Below the pieces are notes generated by a model that saw nothing but the letters and a program-made list of their open reading frames with translations, had not been told where the DNA came from and did not search any database. Shown here piece by piece: positions 52,490 through 64,000 of a DNA stretch of 64,000 nucleotides. The stretch is from Leptidea sinapis (lineage: Eukaryota > Arthropoda > Insecta > Lepidoptera > Pieridae), in contig NC_066272.1 in the NCBI RefSeq assembly GCF_905404315.1, forward strand, positions 7,688,001-7,752,000. The letters are read 5' to 3'. A program made the translations under genes and the position numbers. Positions within the stretch are counted from its first letter, which is position 1. Each line of letters starts with the position of its first letter.

Positions 52490-53235
52490 TGTATCATCAT
52501 CATTCAGCCAAAAGACAACCACTGCTGCACTAAAGCCTCCCCCAAACCACTCCACGACGATCGGTCCTGCGCTGCCCCCATGTAACCTATTCCAGCATTT
52601 TTGACCAGATCATCGGTCCATGTTGTACCTACCAACATTGGGTTTTTCGGTGCGTAGTCTCCATTCAAGGACTTCCTTCCAACACCCATCTGTCCTTCGA
52701 GTTACGTACCCTGCCCACTGGCCACTGCCAGTACAGTTCCGCAAACATACGGGATGTGTCGGTGACTTTGGGTCTTAGATTTACGTCTTCCATGCTCTCA
52801 GACATGATAACGATATTGTCTGCGAATCCACGGTGAGTTTCGCAATTGATATGATGAGAAGGGTTTTATCGCCCTTCTCGAAGAATACTTCTGTGCCATG
52901 CTTACCGTGTGTTGTTCTCGAGGATAACGGAATCGAATAGCTTCTGTAGGACTTTAAGCACAGGAGTATCACCCGCTCTCAGAAATTCGTCTGTAATCCC
53001 ATCATCGCCCGGCTGTTTTAGGTCCTAATCTTGTACAGGATAACGTTTGGGATATCTTCGGTATAGTTTCGGGTTATTTTGGCCCTAGAGTCTTTAGCAT
53101 TGTTGATAACAGGTGCCCGCGTGGTCGTATATAGCTGTCCGTAGCACATTCCAATAAACTTACTTCAGAAGCCTCCCGCCTGTCAAATATGGTGACCATG
53201 GCAAAACCCTCGAAAAACAGCACGACTGGCACTTT
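52490..53235 (-). pseudogene. RTE-like LINE, RT and C-terminus, minus strand, decayed
   Basis: From right to left on the minus strand, pieces of RT are seen: GDDGITDEFLRAGDTPVLKV, then LQKLFDSVILENNTR and KHGTEVFFEKGDKTLLI, the RT finger region of RTE-type LINEs. After a large gap comes the C-terminus TWTDDLVKNAG, AAQDRSSWSGLGEALVQQW. The palm with the catalytic box is missing and several frames are used. It is the longest RTE relic of the window. Confidence 0.7.
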
Positions 53236-53239
53236 AAGG

Positions 53240-55120
53240 TCCCGCCTGTAACTGCGTTAATGTGGACGAGTAGGTATAATAACAGGATCGGGGAAGCTGC
53301 TCAAACGGCCGTGTCTAAAAGTTCATAATGGCCAGCCATTAAAAAGAACTGGAAATATTCAAAATAAAAAAAAATATATAAATAACTTAAAAAATAAGAA
53401 TTTCTAACCCCGATTACACTACCGGCACCTACATATTGATCGCCGGCAAGCATGCTCTGCACTTGTATCACCGATTTATGGCAAATATATTTTTTCTGCA
53501 AAATTTTTTTTAACTTACTTTGAACCCAAGAAATGATTCTGATCGTATTTATGTGTGAATATTATTCATCAAATTAATATCAAGCGAGAATCTCATAAAT
53601 GTAAATTATAAGTCAAGGTAAAAGTTTGTTATGACAGTTCATAGTTTCCTATCATTTAGGAATTTGTAATTTCCGAGTTGAGAATTTAATTAATTAAACA
53701 AGATTTGTTTTAGTTTATCGCAGGGAATCATTGCTGTAATCAATATTATTATTAAGATGTCGCTGAGCTAAGCTTATTAAGTAGGTTGATTGGAATATTT
53801 TTAACATAGCTTCTTAATTGAGCCATTGTTTATGTCAATTTATTTTCTTACTCCATCTAGCCCGTGCCAGTAAGTTAGCAGATGGAAGAGGCTGATCTGG
53901 GAATAATACTGCAGATCGAAGGATTTGTGCCTGTTCTTCGTCCAAGCTCCTGCACTCCGTAAGCTAGAGCCGGGGCACTTCTATATCGCGAGACATGAAG
54001 CATTCTTCATTCAATAAATCAATTTGTACAGTCAAATAAGCGGAAATTGTGTAGTGCAGCGAAAATACCTCATAGTGCCTTCCAGACGAAATAGTTCACA
54101 TTACTCAATCAACGTAACAATTTCTTTGATTCTTTGTCTATCGAGTGGTTTAATGTGGATGATAGATATGAACATCTAAATATATAGCCATATTTACAAT
54201 TCTGGATTGCCTCCCAGTATTTAAGCACTTTTAAAGACATTTATTGTTTTAATAAATCGGTGCGCAGTAAACCTAAATTAATTATGTTTCCATAATAAAC
54301 TTTTTGCTAACGTTCCATGTATTATATATACTACTACGTACTCGTGATTCAGAAACGACAAAAGCAACTGTTAATGTGCCTTATGAAGATAAATTTAGAC
54401 AAGCAGCCTGCAGTGAATGTGTCATGACTAATGTGTTATATCTCTTATTATTATTTCTGCGTTACATCTCATGTTATTAGAGTTGTAAGTCTTGAACATT
54501 AGTTATATTATAATCACGTCCTATTAATTTTTTTAGTAGATGTAAATTAGTGTAATTTCTTTATGTAGCAGCGGGAGCTACATTGTTTCGTATTACGTCG
54601 TTCTTATTCAGCTTTATAATGAACCAATACCATTATTTCCATTTATATTAAATAATTTAATTAATTCTTATTAAAAACCTTATTAGATTTCAACACGTCA
54701 TCAGTTCAGATACACAAAATAATTAAATTTTAATAATAATTATCGAATTAAACACCTACAGGGCTTTCATAAAATATATTAACTATGATTTTCAATTAGA
54801 CTTTTTGTTTGAGAATCGATTGAAATTAAACAAACTTAAAATATTTTAAACCTAGGAATTGAGTGTGCTACATAGATAGGTAGCTACAACGAGTATATAT
54901 TTTGTTTTTTGGATAATATATTTTATATAAACACTTGGCCAGCTTATTGCGATACAATAATTTCGTTCAAAAAAAATTCCTAGCTTATATTTAGGAGCAA
55001 CACTTTTGGTGAAATCGTTTCCACGAATATTGTAATTTATGAATCCGTAACAATTGTCACTTATATGACGGTTATACGCTGGTTAATAGTTTCCTGTCTA
55101 TAACATTCCCACGAAAGGCA
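53240..55120. other. AT-rich DNA, nothing recognised
   Basis: About 1.9 kb without convincing frame or repeat. A GC-richer patch at 53850-53990 has no recognisable coding or repeat signature. Confidence 0.35.
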
Positions 55121-55124
55121 ACTA

Positions 55125-55500
55125 CGACGATGAGTTTTCTTCTCACCCACTGTGTGAGGGGCGGAAGGAGGGTCAGAGCTCTATACCCTGGCTCTTCTTC
55201 TCCCAAAAAGTTAGGAGAGTCTTTGGATAATAATATGTCGGTGCTATTCGCCTGGAACACAACGGTGAGTTTTTTTATTTTTTTTTTTCGTTTTGTCCTT
55301 GCTAGTAGCTAGTCAGTCAGTCAGTCCTTTGTCGTATTCGGCTTCTTTTTCTTTAGGGGATTGTTTTCCTCCTCTTCGTTTACGATGTCTCTTGAGTAAG
55401 CCTTAATTTTTCTCCTACCCTCTTCATCCGGGGGTCTTGCGTGTAGCGGGTCAATTCCCACCAGATGAAGGTGTGAGGAGGCATCTGGTGAAAGGCAAGT
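55125..55500. other. GC-richer island, possible exon remnant or unknown repeat
   Basis: In strongly AT-rich surroundings this island has a 60-codon plus-strand frame from 55130 (MSFLLTHCVRGGRRVRAL) that runs into a good splice-donor match (cggtgagtt at 55263) and, about 95 bp on, a pyrimidine tract ending in ctttag (55353-55358), like an acceptor. A short inverted repeat caccagatg/catctggtg lies at 55459-55492. I cannot link the peptide to a family, so host exon, repeat and chance all remain open. Confidence 0.25.
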
Positions 55501-55919
55501 AATGCATAGTATCAGATCATTCATAGATAATTGAGAAACTCTTTCAATTATAAAAAGCACGTTTCTATTAAACGATGTCTTAATATTGATAATTATTGAA
55601 TTTTTTCGTTCGTTTTAATTCATATCAATTGTTTTATGTAATACGATTCGTAAGATAGATTTTAATATTTTCTAAATTATTACCTAGATACGTAAGGCAG
55701 TTAATTTGACCACAGAGTACGGCTGGATACGTATTAACGGTAATACATAAATTTATACATTGTTCTACAAAAATATGCATAGTTATTAGATTTTACTGAA
55801 TAAATTTGATTAAAGAATACACAGAGGATATAACAGTATGGAAAATAAATGCTTCTGGTCCACCTAATAATAATTCTTCATATAATGATTGTCTAGTCTT
55901 ATTAATGTGACATATACTT

Positions 55920-57145
55920 ATTCTGGCCATAACTACTGTTACAATTAAAAATAAAGAAAATATTACATTTAACTTAGGAATCTGTCATTTTATTTGATTG
56001 TTCATTGAGTTTTCTCAATTTGGCGCCAATACATTGTAGAATATTTTGCGAAATTAAAATGAAGTGGGGTGGTAAAGGGAACCGATTCGCTGTAATAACA
56101 TTACACAAAGTACGCAAAGCACACATGCTTGGTAGTAGTAAAATGTTTGTGTACCGGGCTATTAATAGGCCTACAATGAGACTATTTGTGCCAGAAATAG
56201 ATCTAGCGGTCCACATAGTGTTCATTCAAAAACGGTGGCCAATGCAGTAAGGGAAAAAATTCGAAGAAATCCTGTCCGAAAGCAAAAGATTTTATCTCGA
56301 GAGATGAAGGTAGCACCTAGAACCATGTCGTATATTTTAAAAGATGACTTAGAACTTGCAGCCTATAAGAGACGTACTGGTCATTTCTTAACTGATAATT
56401 GAAAAAAGAATAGGGTGGTACAATCGAAACAACAACTGAACCGGTACGCAAAGGGAGGTCACAGAAAAAAATTGTTTACGGATGAGATTTTTTTTACAAC
56501 TGAGCAACATTTTAACAAAATGACCGTATTTATGCTCAAAGCTCTAAGGAAGCTTTTGAATTAGTCGACAGAGTGCAATGTGGGCACTATCCGACTTCAG
56601 TGATGGTTTGGTGGGGTATTAGCTATGAACGAGTGACTGAGCTATACTTTTGTGAAAATGGTATCAAAACATCGGCACAAGTGTATCAAGAAACCATTCT
56701 TGAGAAGTTAGTGAAGCCCCTTAGCGACATCATGTTCAATAACTAAGAATAGTTCTTCCAGCACCACCCGGTGCCGGGTCATAAAGCTCGGTCTACGCAG
56801 TCTTGGTTGGAAACGAACGTTTCGGACTTCATCAGAGCTGAAGATTATGATCAGTTTTAGAGTACGGCTTGCTCTAATGCACCATGCACCATGATAATTC
56901 GGAGTCCCTAAAACAATCCGTACGATTGGCAGTGAAGAATTTTCCTATGGAAGGAGTGCGTGCTTCTATTGATAACTGGTAAATCCTCAAAGTTTAAAGG
57001 ACTGTATTGCAGCCAACCACTTCGAGTGAGCTTTAATTTTAAATAGTTTTAAATTTATGTTTCAAAACAAACACACTGTAAAAGTAATAAATGTTATTTG
57101 CAATAGAAATCATTTTTTTTTTGTTTCAGTATTTATGGCATGGCT
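55920..57145 (+). mobile_element. mariner-type DNA transposon relic
   Basis: Imperfect terminal inverted repeats are ggccataactactgttaca (from 55925) and the reverse of ttgtttcagtatttatggca (57121-57140). The length of about 1.2 kb and the coding sequence between them fit Tc1/mariner. A TA target duplication is not clear at the ends. Confidence 0.75.
56050..57060 (+). pseudogene. mariner transposase, inactivated
   Basis: In shifting frames the sequence gives the helix-turn-helix part (FAVITLHKVRKA, FVYRAINR), then AVREKIRRNPVRKQKILSRE, APRTMSYILKDDL, FTDEIFFTTEQHFN (first catalytic Asp), VMVWWGISYERVTELYFCEN and HDNSESLKQSVRLAVKNFPM. The second catalytic Asp is lost, as the QQDxAPxH motif reads QHHPVPGHKARSTQ, and the region of the third Asp is destroyed by stops. 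There are several frameshifts and stops, so it is an old copy. Confidence 0.82.
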
Positions 57146-57261
57146 ACGTAGAATCCACTGCAATTGCATTATATACAATTATTTGTGGGCTTGCTTTGTG
57201 AGCAATAATTTTGTAATTTGTAGTTATCATGCGTAGGTATGCTATATATATATATATAACA

Positions 57262-57420
57262 TGGTTCGTCATGTTCACTGAGTGCCATTGCTTGTGACGG
57301 CGTCGTGTGCCGGGTCGTCACCTTCCCTCAAATATGTGCGAAGGGAACGATGGCTGGTCCATGCCTCAACTTGTGAACAGCAAGCACCCTTGCTGCTTCT
57401 GGGGCCAGGTCGACCTGTTA
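57262..57420 (+). repeat. Dispersed repeat C, copy 3
   Basis: gccattgcttgtgacggcg, then gggtcgtcaccttccctcaa and gatggctggtccatgcctca. A short (TA)n run lies just before it (57243-57258). Confidence 0.6.
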
Positions 57421-57599
57421 TAGTTAATATATCAATGTTTTTGTTGAATGCAATTACTAATTACGACAAGACCATCATAATCACGAAGCATCTTTACAAA
57501 AACAATTAATTCAAGCTCTAAAGGTTGATGTGTCCACTATACAATAATTTATATTTATACAGTTTATTCTTTATTACTTTTTATGATATTTATATTTGT

Positions 57600-57776
57600 T
57601 GTAAAATACTCTATTTGATTGAAAAGAGAGGCCGTTGAGTTTCTTGTATGTTCTTCTCTAGAGCTCTACTTTTTCCGAACATATTTTAGCATTTTAAAAG
57701 AAATATTTGTAGTGACGCTCCAAAAGCGCTTAGTTCAAGTCTAATTGAATAAAGTTTCTATGACTTTGACTTGACG
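57600..57776 (+). repeat. Dispersed repeat E, copy 2
   Basis: Blocks gttgtaaaatactctatttg, ggccgttgagtttcttgtat, ttttaaaagaaatatttgta and an end with tctatgactttgacttgac. More complete than 47510-47662. Confidence 0.65.
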
Positions 57777-58174
57777 AAATAGCTATATTCGCGGGCGTCG
57801 GGCTACTATTTGTATCTTATTCTCCAGTCTTTGTTAAATATCACTACGTCATATCAATACTGTACAATAAGCATCAAAGCGAAAACTAATTTGAGATAAC
57901 CTCTCCACTGCTTCAGCTAAACTTCGATTTCCATTCATAATTACCCAAAGCCCCGTTAGTTGACGAAGTTATCGTAATATTTTACTTTATCAGCCGCAAC
58001 ACATTCGTACCCGTACGGATTGTGGTTTCTAAATATTTGGTCTTTGAAACAATTTTATAAATGGATTATTGGAATAGAAGCTTACATAATACATTTAGTT
58101 ACTAATTTTACGATACTGAAGTTCTGTTTATGGGATTGTTATATATTATAATTAAATTAATTTTATATAATACT

Positions 58175-58606
58175 AGCTGACCCAGCAAACGTCGTATTGC
58201 CATATGACATATTAAAAAAAAAGGAATCATTAAAATTTTGATACATTTTATTGTATGCGATTGCCATCTTGCAACCCTATATCGGTTTAGTGGATGGAAC
58301 AGAATAATATAAAAATCGTGATACAAAAATAGTTGTAGATCGTGGAAGGGCGAAAATTTAAATTTGTATCTATTTTTCAATGTTGAATCAAATAAATAAC
58401 AAAAATAAAAAAAATTGTCAAAAAATTAAAATAAAAAATTTTTGGGGTGGACTACCCTTATCACCTAGGGGTATGAAAAATAGATAGTAGCCGATTCTCC
58501 GAGCTACTGAATATGCATATAAAATTTGGTAAAAATCAGTAAAGCTGTTTTGGAGGAGTAAGGTAACTTACATTGTGACACGAGAATTTTATATATAAGA
58601 AGATTA
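58175..58606 (+). repeat. Dispersed repeat F, copy 2
   Basis: Runs from tactagctgacccagcaaac to gtgacacgagaattttatat. Both ends are familiar from repeats all over lepidopteran genomes. It may be a non-autonomous transposon, but I cannot give its class. Confidence 0.6.
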
Positions 58607-58609
58607 ATA

Positions 58610-59160
58610 AATTAATAGATATTATTAACTACGTGTAAGTTTATTTTTATTTGTTTAATTATTTCACTGATTTTTATTGTTTATTGTTTTTGAATTATTT
58701 TTGGTTATTTGATTTTATATTATCGTTAAGGCGACGTCACCAAATGGCCCAACGGTAGACCAGCGCTGGTTTTCAAATCAGCAAACATGTTGTATTGGGA
58801 TCACTTTGTGACTTATAGAAAATAGCATTGTTTAGTACGTTTAATTATTTGCGTCTTTTGTATTTAAATGTACTGTACTTTCACGTCACAACTAAATATT
58901 TTTCTTTTTTTTCATATATTGCTTGAGTTGATGAGGCATCAAAAAATTAAGATAATTCTTTATTAGATTTTAAATATTTAAAATATGCATATAATCTATT
59001 ACAATAAAGTAAATAAAGTCACTTAGTATTAGTATTATTGAATAGTGTTTTGGCAAAGTTATGTACACCCTAAATGTAATAAGACTAGTTTGAATATATT
59101 AATGGCATATTGAGGCATAAAAGGCATTTATTTTCTCAAAATTGATTCCATGAGAATTCT
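58610..59160. other. AT-rich DNA, nothing recognised
   Basis: No gene or named repeat seen. Confidence 0.35.
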
Positions 59161-59164
59161 TTTT

Positions 59165-59310
59165 GATGTCATTTCTAATATACTAGATACTACTATCGCT
59201 TCGGAAACAAATGGCACTCTGAGAGAGAAGAAGCGGCGTCTTACTCTCTCTCCCAGCATTATTTTTTTGCGCTTTTTTAATGGAATATACAATATTGTAC
59301 TGTAATTTTT
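59165..59310 (-). repeat. Dispersed repeat A-related fragment
   Basis: Reverse reading has tacaatattgtatattcc, then gcgcaaaaaaataatgctgg and gaagaagcggcg, a shortened relative of repeat A. Confidence 0.45.
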
Positions 59311-59547
59311 AATGCTATAAAATAATGATTATCTAGTTCCAGGCTGTCCGATCACTTAGATATTCAGTTGTACAGTAGTAGGATTTTCTTTTTAGATAAA
59401 TAAATTTATAATACTAGCTTATTATGAAGACTGTGATGTAGTGTAAAATTTGGGAGAGTATCCGTCCAAATCCATTATGTTTTGGAAAGGAATCCAGGAC
59501 ACTGGTGTAAGCCTGGTATTTCAAAATAAGAAAAACTTATCGAGGCA

Positions 59548-59665
59548 GAGTTCTTCATGCTCGCTTAAATGTCTCCAGGCGGGTTGTTCCCCCCCAGATT
59601 TGGCTGGGGGAGCGACGTTTGTCCATACAGTATGCTCGTAAATCTTCTTCTTGGGGTGACATGAT
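59548..59665 (+). repeat. Dispersed repeat C, copy 4 (shortened)
   Basis: catgctcgcttaaatgtctc, gggggagcgacgtttgtcca and gtatgctcgtaaat keep the frame of the family. Confidence 0.55.
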
Positions 59666-59689
59666 GATCCTTCAATACGAATACCCTTT

Positions 59690-60360
59690 TATTGAAGATT
59701 ACAATATTGTTCATTCTTATTTCACCTTACTCGTGTAGTTATTTCATTTATTTAAAATGTCTTGCTGCTGATGCACTCTGTACATTTAACTCCAGCCTAG
59801 CGCAAACTCTTAGAAAAAAGCGATTCACTCGATTGTATGAAACGTGCAGTCAATGATAGATTGACAGATGACGGCTATAATCTTGTTAAAACGGAGATAG
59901 CCGAACCCCTTCGTTTTAAATGCAATTGGTCGCTTTTAAACTTAGCCGTATTATACTTCGTTGTCAATCGTATTACTTTTATTACTGCTATTTCAAACTT
60001 ATATTAAATCACTGCACGTTACATACTTAATAAAATTTAAATTTTTGCTTAGGTAGTACCGCCTCTTATTGCGTAGTATTTATATCCTCTTTGATTTAAC
60101 TCAATTGATTTAGTATTTTCTTTGATTAATGCGAGTGTTACACATTTAAATAAAACACTTTTTAAAGGATTAATACGTATGTAATGTTTTTACATTCTTA
60201 CCTTTTCAGAGCACGTTTTCAGCACCACTTAAAAACATTTTTGAATGTTAGAATTAGTGTTTAATTAAAAATTACGTGAATATATCGCACGATTTGGGTC
60301 TTAGAAATCACAGTTAGAAATAATCAGTAATAATATATAAATATAATAATAATCTTAATC
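59690..60360. other. AT-rich DNA, nothing recognised
   Basis: No gene or named repeat seen. Confidence 0.35.
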
Positions 60361-60364
60361 AGCT

Positions 60365-60560
60365 GCTCGTAATAAAGGTGAACAGAAGTTGTGAGGCAAA
60401 CTATAGACATCCGCAAAACCAGGAGTTAATAGTTGCGTAGCCGACCTTTACGTTGGGATCTTTATACTCTAAGCTTATAGATCCCTAAATCATACTGATT
60501 CTTGAAGACTACAGCCGCGGTTTGATTCGGCGTGGCCACCTACAACAGACATATCACGCT
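60365..60560 (-). repeat. Decayed family D LINE end
   Basis: gaggcaaactatagacatcc, gttgcgtagccgacctttac and gattcggcgtggcc follow the order seen at 44595-44840, with many changes. Confidence 0.45.
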
Positions 60561-60708
60561 TAAACAAAGATCACAACTCCTATATTGTATGTTTTTTTAA
60601 TTATTGCTATAAACATTTTCTGGATAAAGACCTGCTCCAGCTTACTCCATGTATCCCTCTTCAATGATTTTCTTCTCCCATCGAAGTGTACCTATAAGTA
60701 CCAGTTTA

Positions 60709-61018
60709 CCAGTGGGAGGCTCCTTTGCACAGGAAGCCGGCTAGATTATGTGTACCACAACGGCGCCTATTTCTACCGTGAAGCAGTAATGTGCAGACAT
60801 TACTGTGTTTCGGTCTAAAGAGCGCCGTAGCTAGTGAAAATTACTCGGCAAATGAGACTTAATATCTTATGTCTCAAGGTGACGAGCGCAATTGTAGTGC
60901 GGCTCAGAAATATTTGTGTTTTTCAAGAATCCTGGGCGGCATTGCATTGTCATGGACAGGGCGTATCAATTACCATCAGCTGAATGTCCTGCTCGCTTTG
61001 AGCCTTATTTTCATAAAG
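60709..61018 (+). repeat. Dispersed repeat B, copy 5
   Basis: ccagtgggaggctcctttgc to ccttattttcataaagaaaa, with the hairpin region at 60896-60942. Confidence 0.8.
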
Positions 61019-61019
61019 A

Positions 61020-62335
61020 AAAGATGTGTATACTTAGTATGTATCAATAAAGCTAATGGTATCACACATTATCCTCTCATAACTGGTTTTAACTAGTAAA
61101 TTACAATTTTTGTATAATAAGTATAAGAAGAAAAGACCTTTAATGCAATATTGGGTACACGTGAGATGGAAATTTATCAAACGTTAAATTCCAGTGTTTT
61201 CCATTAAAGTAATAGAGTTTACTTTTCAAAAATATTTTTGTAACCAAGCTAACGTGTTTTAATTGATAGAATGTGACGTAAAAAATTGCATGTTTAAATG
61301 TATTGTATATTTATTTCCCTTCATAAGTAAAGTCATATAACCAGTTGTGATACTGGTAGTGCCATATTACACACTGAGGGACACAACCGAATTGGGCCAG
61401 TATATCCTGGAAAAGTACCACTCTCACATTTAAAGTCCACGTGAAATAGCTGCTTTGCCGCTGAGTTTCGTTCGGTCCGTGGGCTATCTGAAGGCACGCC
61501 CCCAAAGACAAATTACTTTTAATAATGTGGACGATAGTCAAAGGTATGTATCTTAAGCCAGCCGTTCAAATTCTCTCGGGATAGCTGGGAGGCGAACTTG
61601 AACAAAAATCTGTCTGAAATCAAGACTACGTTATGCAGGCCTAGACTTGAGGAGATTTTTTATAGCAGATTTATTGCAATAAATGATAATAAATCAAGAT
61701 AAATTCTGCGTTTTCAAGAACTTTATGCCATTCCGACATGTCCTGTTAATCCTGAAAATATAAGCCTGTACTAAAACTGCGATAGTCTAAGGCTTTTAAA
61801 AATTTATTTTATAACAGTTTAACTATGTCATTAAGTAAGAATCAACACTACTTGACGAAGCAAGTATTTTAAATGGTAAAATGCTTCTCATTCCTTTTCT
61901 TTGTAGATAATTGATCCCAATCCGTTCTTCTCTTTCAGTAAAAATAAAATATTTATTATCAACTCGTTCCCTCACAAGACATCTATACGATGTAGCGTTG
62001 AATGGTATCAGATACTCGTAATAAAATAAAAGTTTATTTGAATTTTATAGGAGAAACATCAATGTAAGGGTCGACAAGCCTTGCACATAACGCCAAAGAT
62101 AGAATTACTGTGGGTTTAGAAAAGTCCGTCTTGAAATGTTATATATCCTAGTCTAGCCATAAGTTCTGATTAAACTAAATATATTGAATTTAAATTTATG
62201 AACTTTGTCTATGGGAAATTTAGTCATTGGTTTTCAAAAGATTTCTTAAACGACTCAATGTTCTAAAACTGAGCTGTTTTTTTAGTCCACGGGAACAGAT
62301 CTGGGCTAAATAGGCAGTTTTAGGCGATCATAACG
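61020..62335. other. AT-rich DNA, nothing recognised
   Basis: The GC-richer patch 61330-61510 gives a 76-codon minus-strand frame without known features. I see no gene. Confidence 0.35.
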
Positions 62336-62339
62336 TCCG

Positions 62340-62625
62340 AAAATTTACGAAGTTGAAAAGAATTGTTTAAAAACGTGTGTGTGGTGAACTAAGGTACTAT
62401 AACATAAATGTTTTTCTTAATGATACCACAGATTGGAAATGGACCATCTGCTCTCAGGCTTCAAAATAATAAATTTTACTGTACGATTTTACATTGTAAC
62501 CATATTTTTATATAAAAAAAAGATGACGGTAAGTGTATTGCGTCCGTTCTTCTCAGGTCTTTGTGTATGCGTGATATTATATCTTTTTTTGAATTAGAAT
62601 ATTTGAATTGACCTCCAGCCAAGCT
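62340..62625 (-). repeat. Dispersed repeat A, copy 3
   Basis: Reverse copy: cgtccgttcttctcaggt (62542), ataccacagattggaaatgg (62424) and the tail side aatatttgaattg near 62600. Confidence 0.7.
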
Positions 62626-62887
62626 TGTGTAGTTTGAGCCCTGTGAGACCAGGTGCACTCAGCTGTTTAAGATACTTTTCTAAAAAGCTTTTTGAGAGGT
62701 AACAGAACATGATCTAAGTCAGTCACTGGCTAAAGTCATCACTCCATTTTCACATAACTGAAATTTTGTGCCTCCTTGATAAGACCTCCCCCACCAAGCC
62801 ATGACTGTCGCACGATATTAACCATGTTTCACTTTTCCGGAGAATTAAGAAGCTTCTATATAGCTTGAGCGTACACTTTGTCATTTT

Positions 62888-63010
62888 TAACTGACTTCAA
62901 AAAGGAGGAGGTTCTCTATTCGATCGGTATTTTATTTTAATGTATGTACACCGATTACTCTGAGTTCTACGATCCGATTTACGTAATTCTTCTTTAGTTC
63001 GATGCGGAAT
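62888..63010 (+). repeat. Dispersed repeat G, copy 2
   Basis: taactgacttcaaaaaggag, then gaggttctctattcgatcgg and atgtatgtacaccgatt, the forward version of 38798-38912. Confidence 0.68.
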
Positions 63011-63639
63011 AGATGTAAAACAATACACTAAGTTTAAAAAAACCGTCCTCAAAAACTGAAAATTATGAAATACCTAAAAATTGTATGTAATACTGTATAA
63101 AATTAAATTTTGAGTGATTTGATACTTTTCAGTTTCTGCAGACGGTTTTTAAACATATATTGTTTATTATTCTTTTGTAGTACTCTTTTATTGAAAACTT
63201 TTTGTCGTCAGTGAAATGGATATCTCTGTACTTTTCAACCGCGTATCGGGGCAACAAGCATTTTCATCGATCCACTCTCTGTAGGGATGGATTTATATAT
63301 GGACGATAAACGCCAAGTTTTAGGTCTTCCTTCATGATACATATATATACATACATCAAAGAGTTCTAGTGGGAATCCTCATTTCATGTGATAATTATTT
63401 TGATGCTTCTTTGAACACATTGGGCACTTTTTAGTATATTATTGAAAGTAAGCTTTGAAAATAAATTGAAATTAATAATTAAAATTGATGTCAAACAATA
63501 TGTTTCAATTTAAATACTAAAAGTTCTGAGTATTCACTTCTATCGGGAGTCTCTACAACTGCCATTTTTATATTTATTTCGGCTAATTTTAATAGCTAAT
63601 ATACTTTTAAGTTTTAACAGCACGCGGCGATCCCGACCT

Positions 63640-63850
63640 TTTCTAGTCTTAAAGGTAGTTGAGAGAGGTGTTGAGAGTGTCAGAGGAAGGCCAACATCTG
63701 TATCAAAGTTCACAATAATTCCCTTATTCCAGTTGCTCGTGTTTCCAATAATTGAGATCGAAAATTATACATTAACAGCAGAAATAGCGAGAGATCCTAG
63801 ACTTAGTGTACGCAAGCTTAGCATTCGTGTTGGTTTGGAAGATATTGAAG
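63640..63850 (+). pseudogene. Possible helix-turn-helix remnant of a mariner-like transposase
   Basis: One frame contains RGRPTSV, and a little later AEIARDPRLSVRKLSIRVGL, which resembles the second helix-turn-helix of mariner-like transposases after a GRP box. No catalytic domain follows, since repeat B begins at 63878. This is a weak match. Confidence 0.3.
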
Positions 63851-63877
63851 AGAGAAGCACTTCATCATATACCAGTA

Positions 63878-64000
63878 CCAGTGGGAGGTTCCTTTGCACA
63901 GGATGCCGGTTAGATTATAGGTACCACAACGGCACCTTTTTCTGCCGTTAAGCAGTAATGTGTTAGCATTATTGTGATTCGGTCTGAAGGGCGCCGTAGC
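63878..64000 (+). repeat. Dispersed repeat B, copy 6, cut by right edge
   Basis: ccagtgggaggttcctttgc and gattataggtaccacaacgg identify it. The hairpin and 3' end lie beyond the window. Confidence 0.75.

Noticed and set aside
38341..64000. Host protein-coding genes
   Set aside because: All frames are short, AT-driven or match transposon relics. I found no multi-exon pattern I could defend, apart from the weak island at 55125.
1..64000. Bacterial, plasmid or phage origin
   Set aside because: LINEs, a Bel-Pao element, mariner, poly(A) tails and TTAGG-type repeats show an insect nuclear genome; no operon-like gene order is present.

Overview
The window looks like lepidopteran (moth or butterfly) DNA from a chromosome end. 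The reasons are the short (CCTAA)n arrays, which are the insect telomere motif TTAGG read from the other strand, the R1-clade non-LTR retrotransposons of TRAS-like and SART-like type that abut those arrays, and a right-hand part full of dispersed repeats typical of Lepidoptera. I recognise no ordinary host gene. Everything with a convincing protein signature is a mobile element, and most copies are broken.

Layout. 1-3318: minus-strand CR1-like LINE (endonuclease ORF running off the left edge, plus an ORF1 with a PHD finger and an L1-ORF1-like domain). 3320-38340: a telomeric retrotransposon nest. Plus-strand TRAS-like copies lie at 3320-4921, 4957-5552, 9779-11037, 17887-37275 (one almost complete copy in three pieces) and 37298-38325. 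Their poly(A) tails run into CCTAA where the 3' end survives. Minus-strand SART-like copies lie at 5551-7442, 7806-9757, 11146-16002 and 16027-17845, with TTAGG on their coding strand where they meet arrays. Six arrays of about 3-8 units and one minimal array (38327-38340) separate the elements.

The large TRAS-like copy was split twice. A Jockey-like composite with two facing copies of one element (21539-27275) is flanked by a 12-bp target duplication. A Bel-Pao LTR retrotransposon (28958-35510) has 171-bp LTRs that look identical and a 5-bp target duplication; its gag-pro and pol frames are long and in phase, separated by one TAG codon.

38341-64000: AT-rich sequence without telomeric elements. 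It holds decayed LINE 3' ends (RTE-like and others), a mariner relic with terminal inverted repeats (55925-57140), a MITE-like element (40995-41232), several large hairpins and about seven dispersed repeat families. Because CCTAA reads 5'->3' on the plus strand, the telomere would lie to the left and the chromosome interior to the right, which agrees with the loss of telomeric elements after 38340. An interstitial or internal array is not excluded.

How the parts work together: TRAS/SART-type elements encode an endonuclease that cuts telomeric repeats and a reverse transcriptase that copies element RNA into the cut, so they add sequence to chromosome ends. Here most copies are truncated, deleted, duplicated or frameshifted, so the nest reads as an archive of past insertions rather than a set of active genes. 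The Bel-Pao copy is the best-preserved and probably youngest element.
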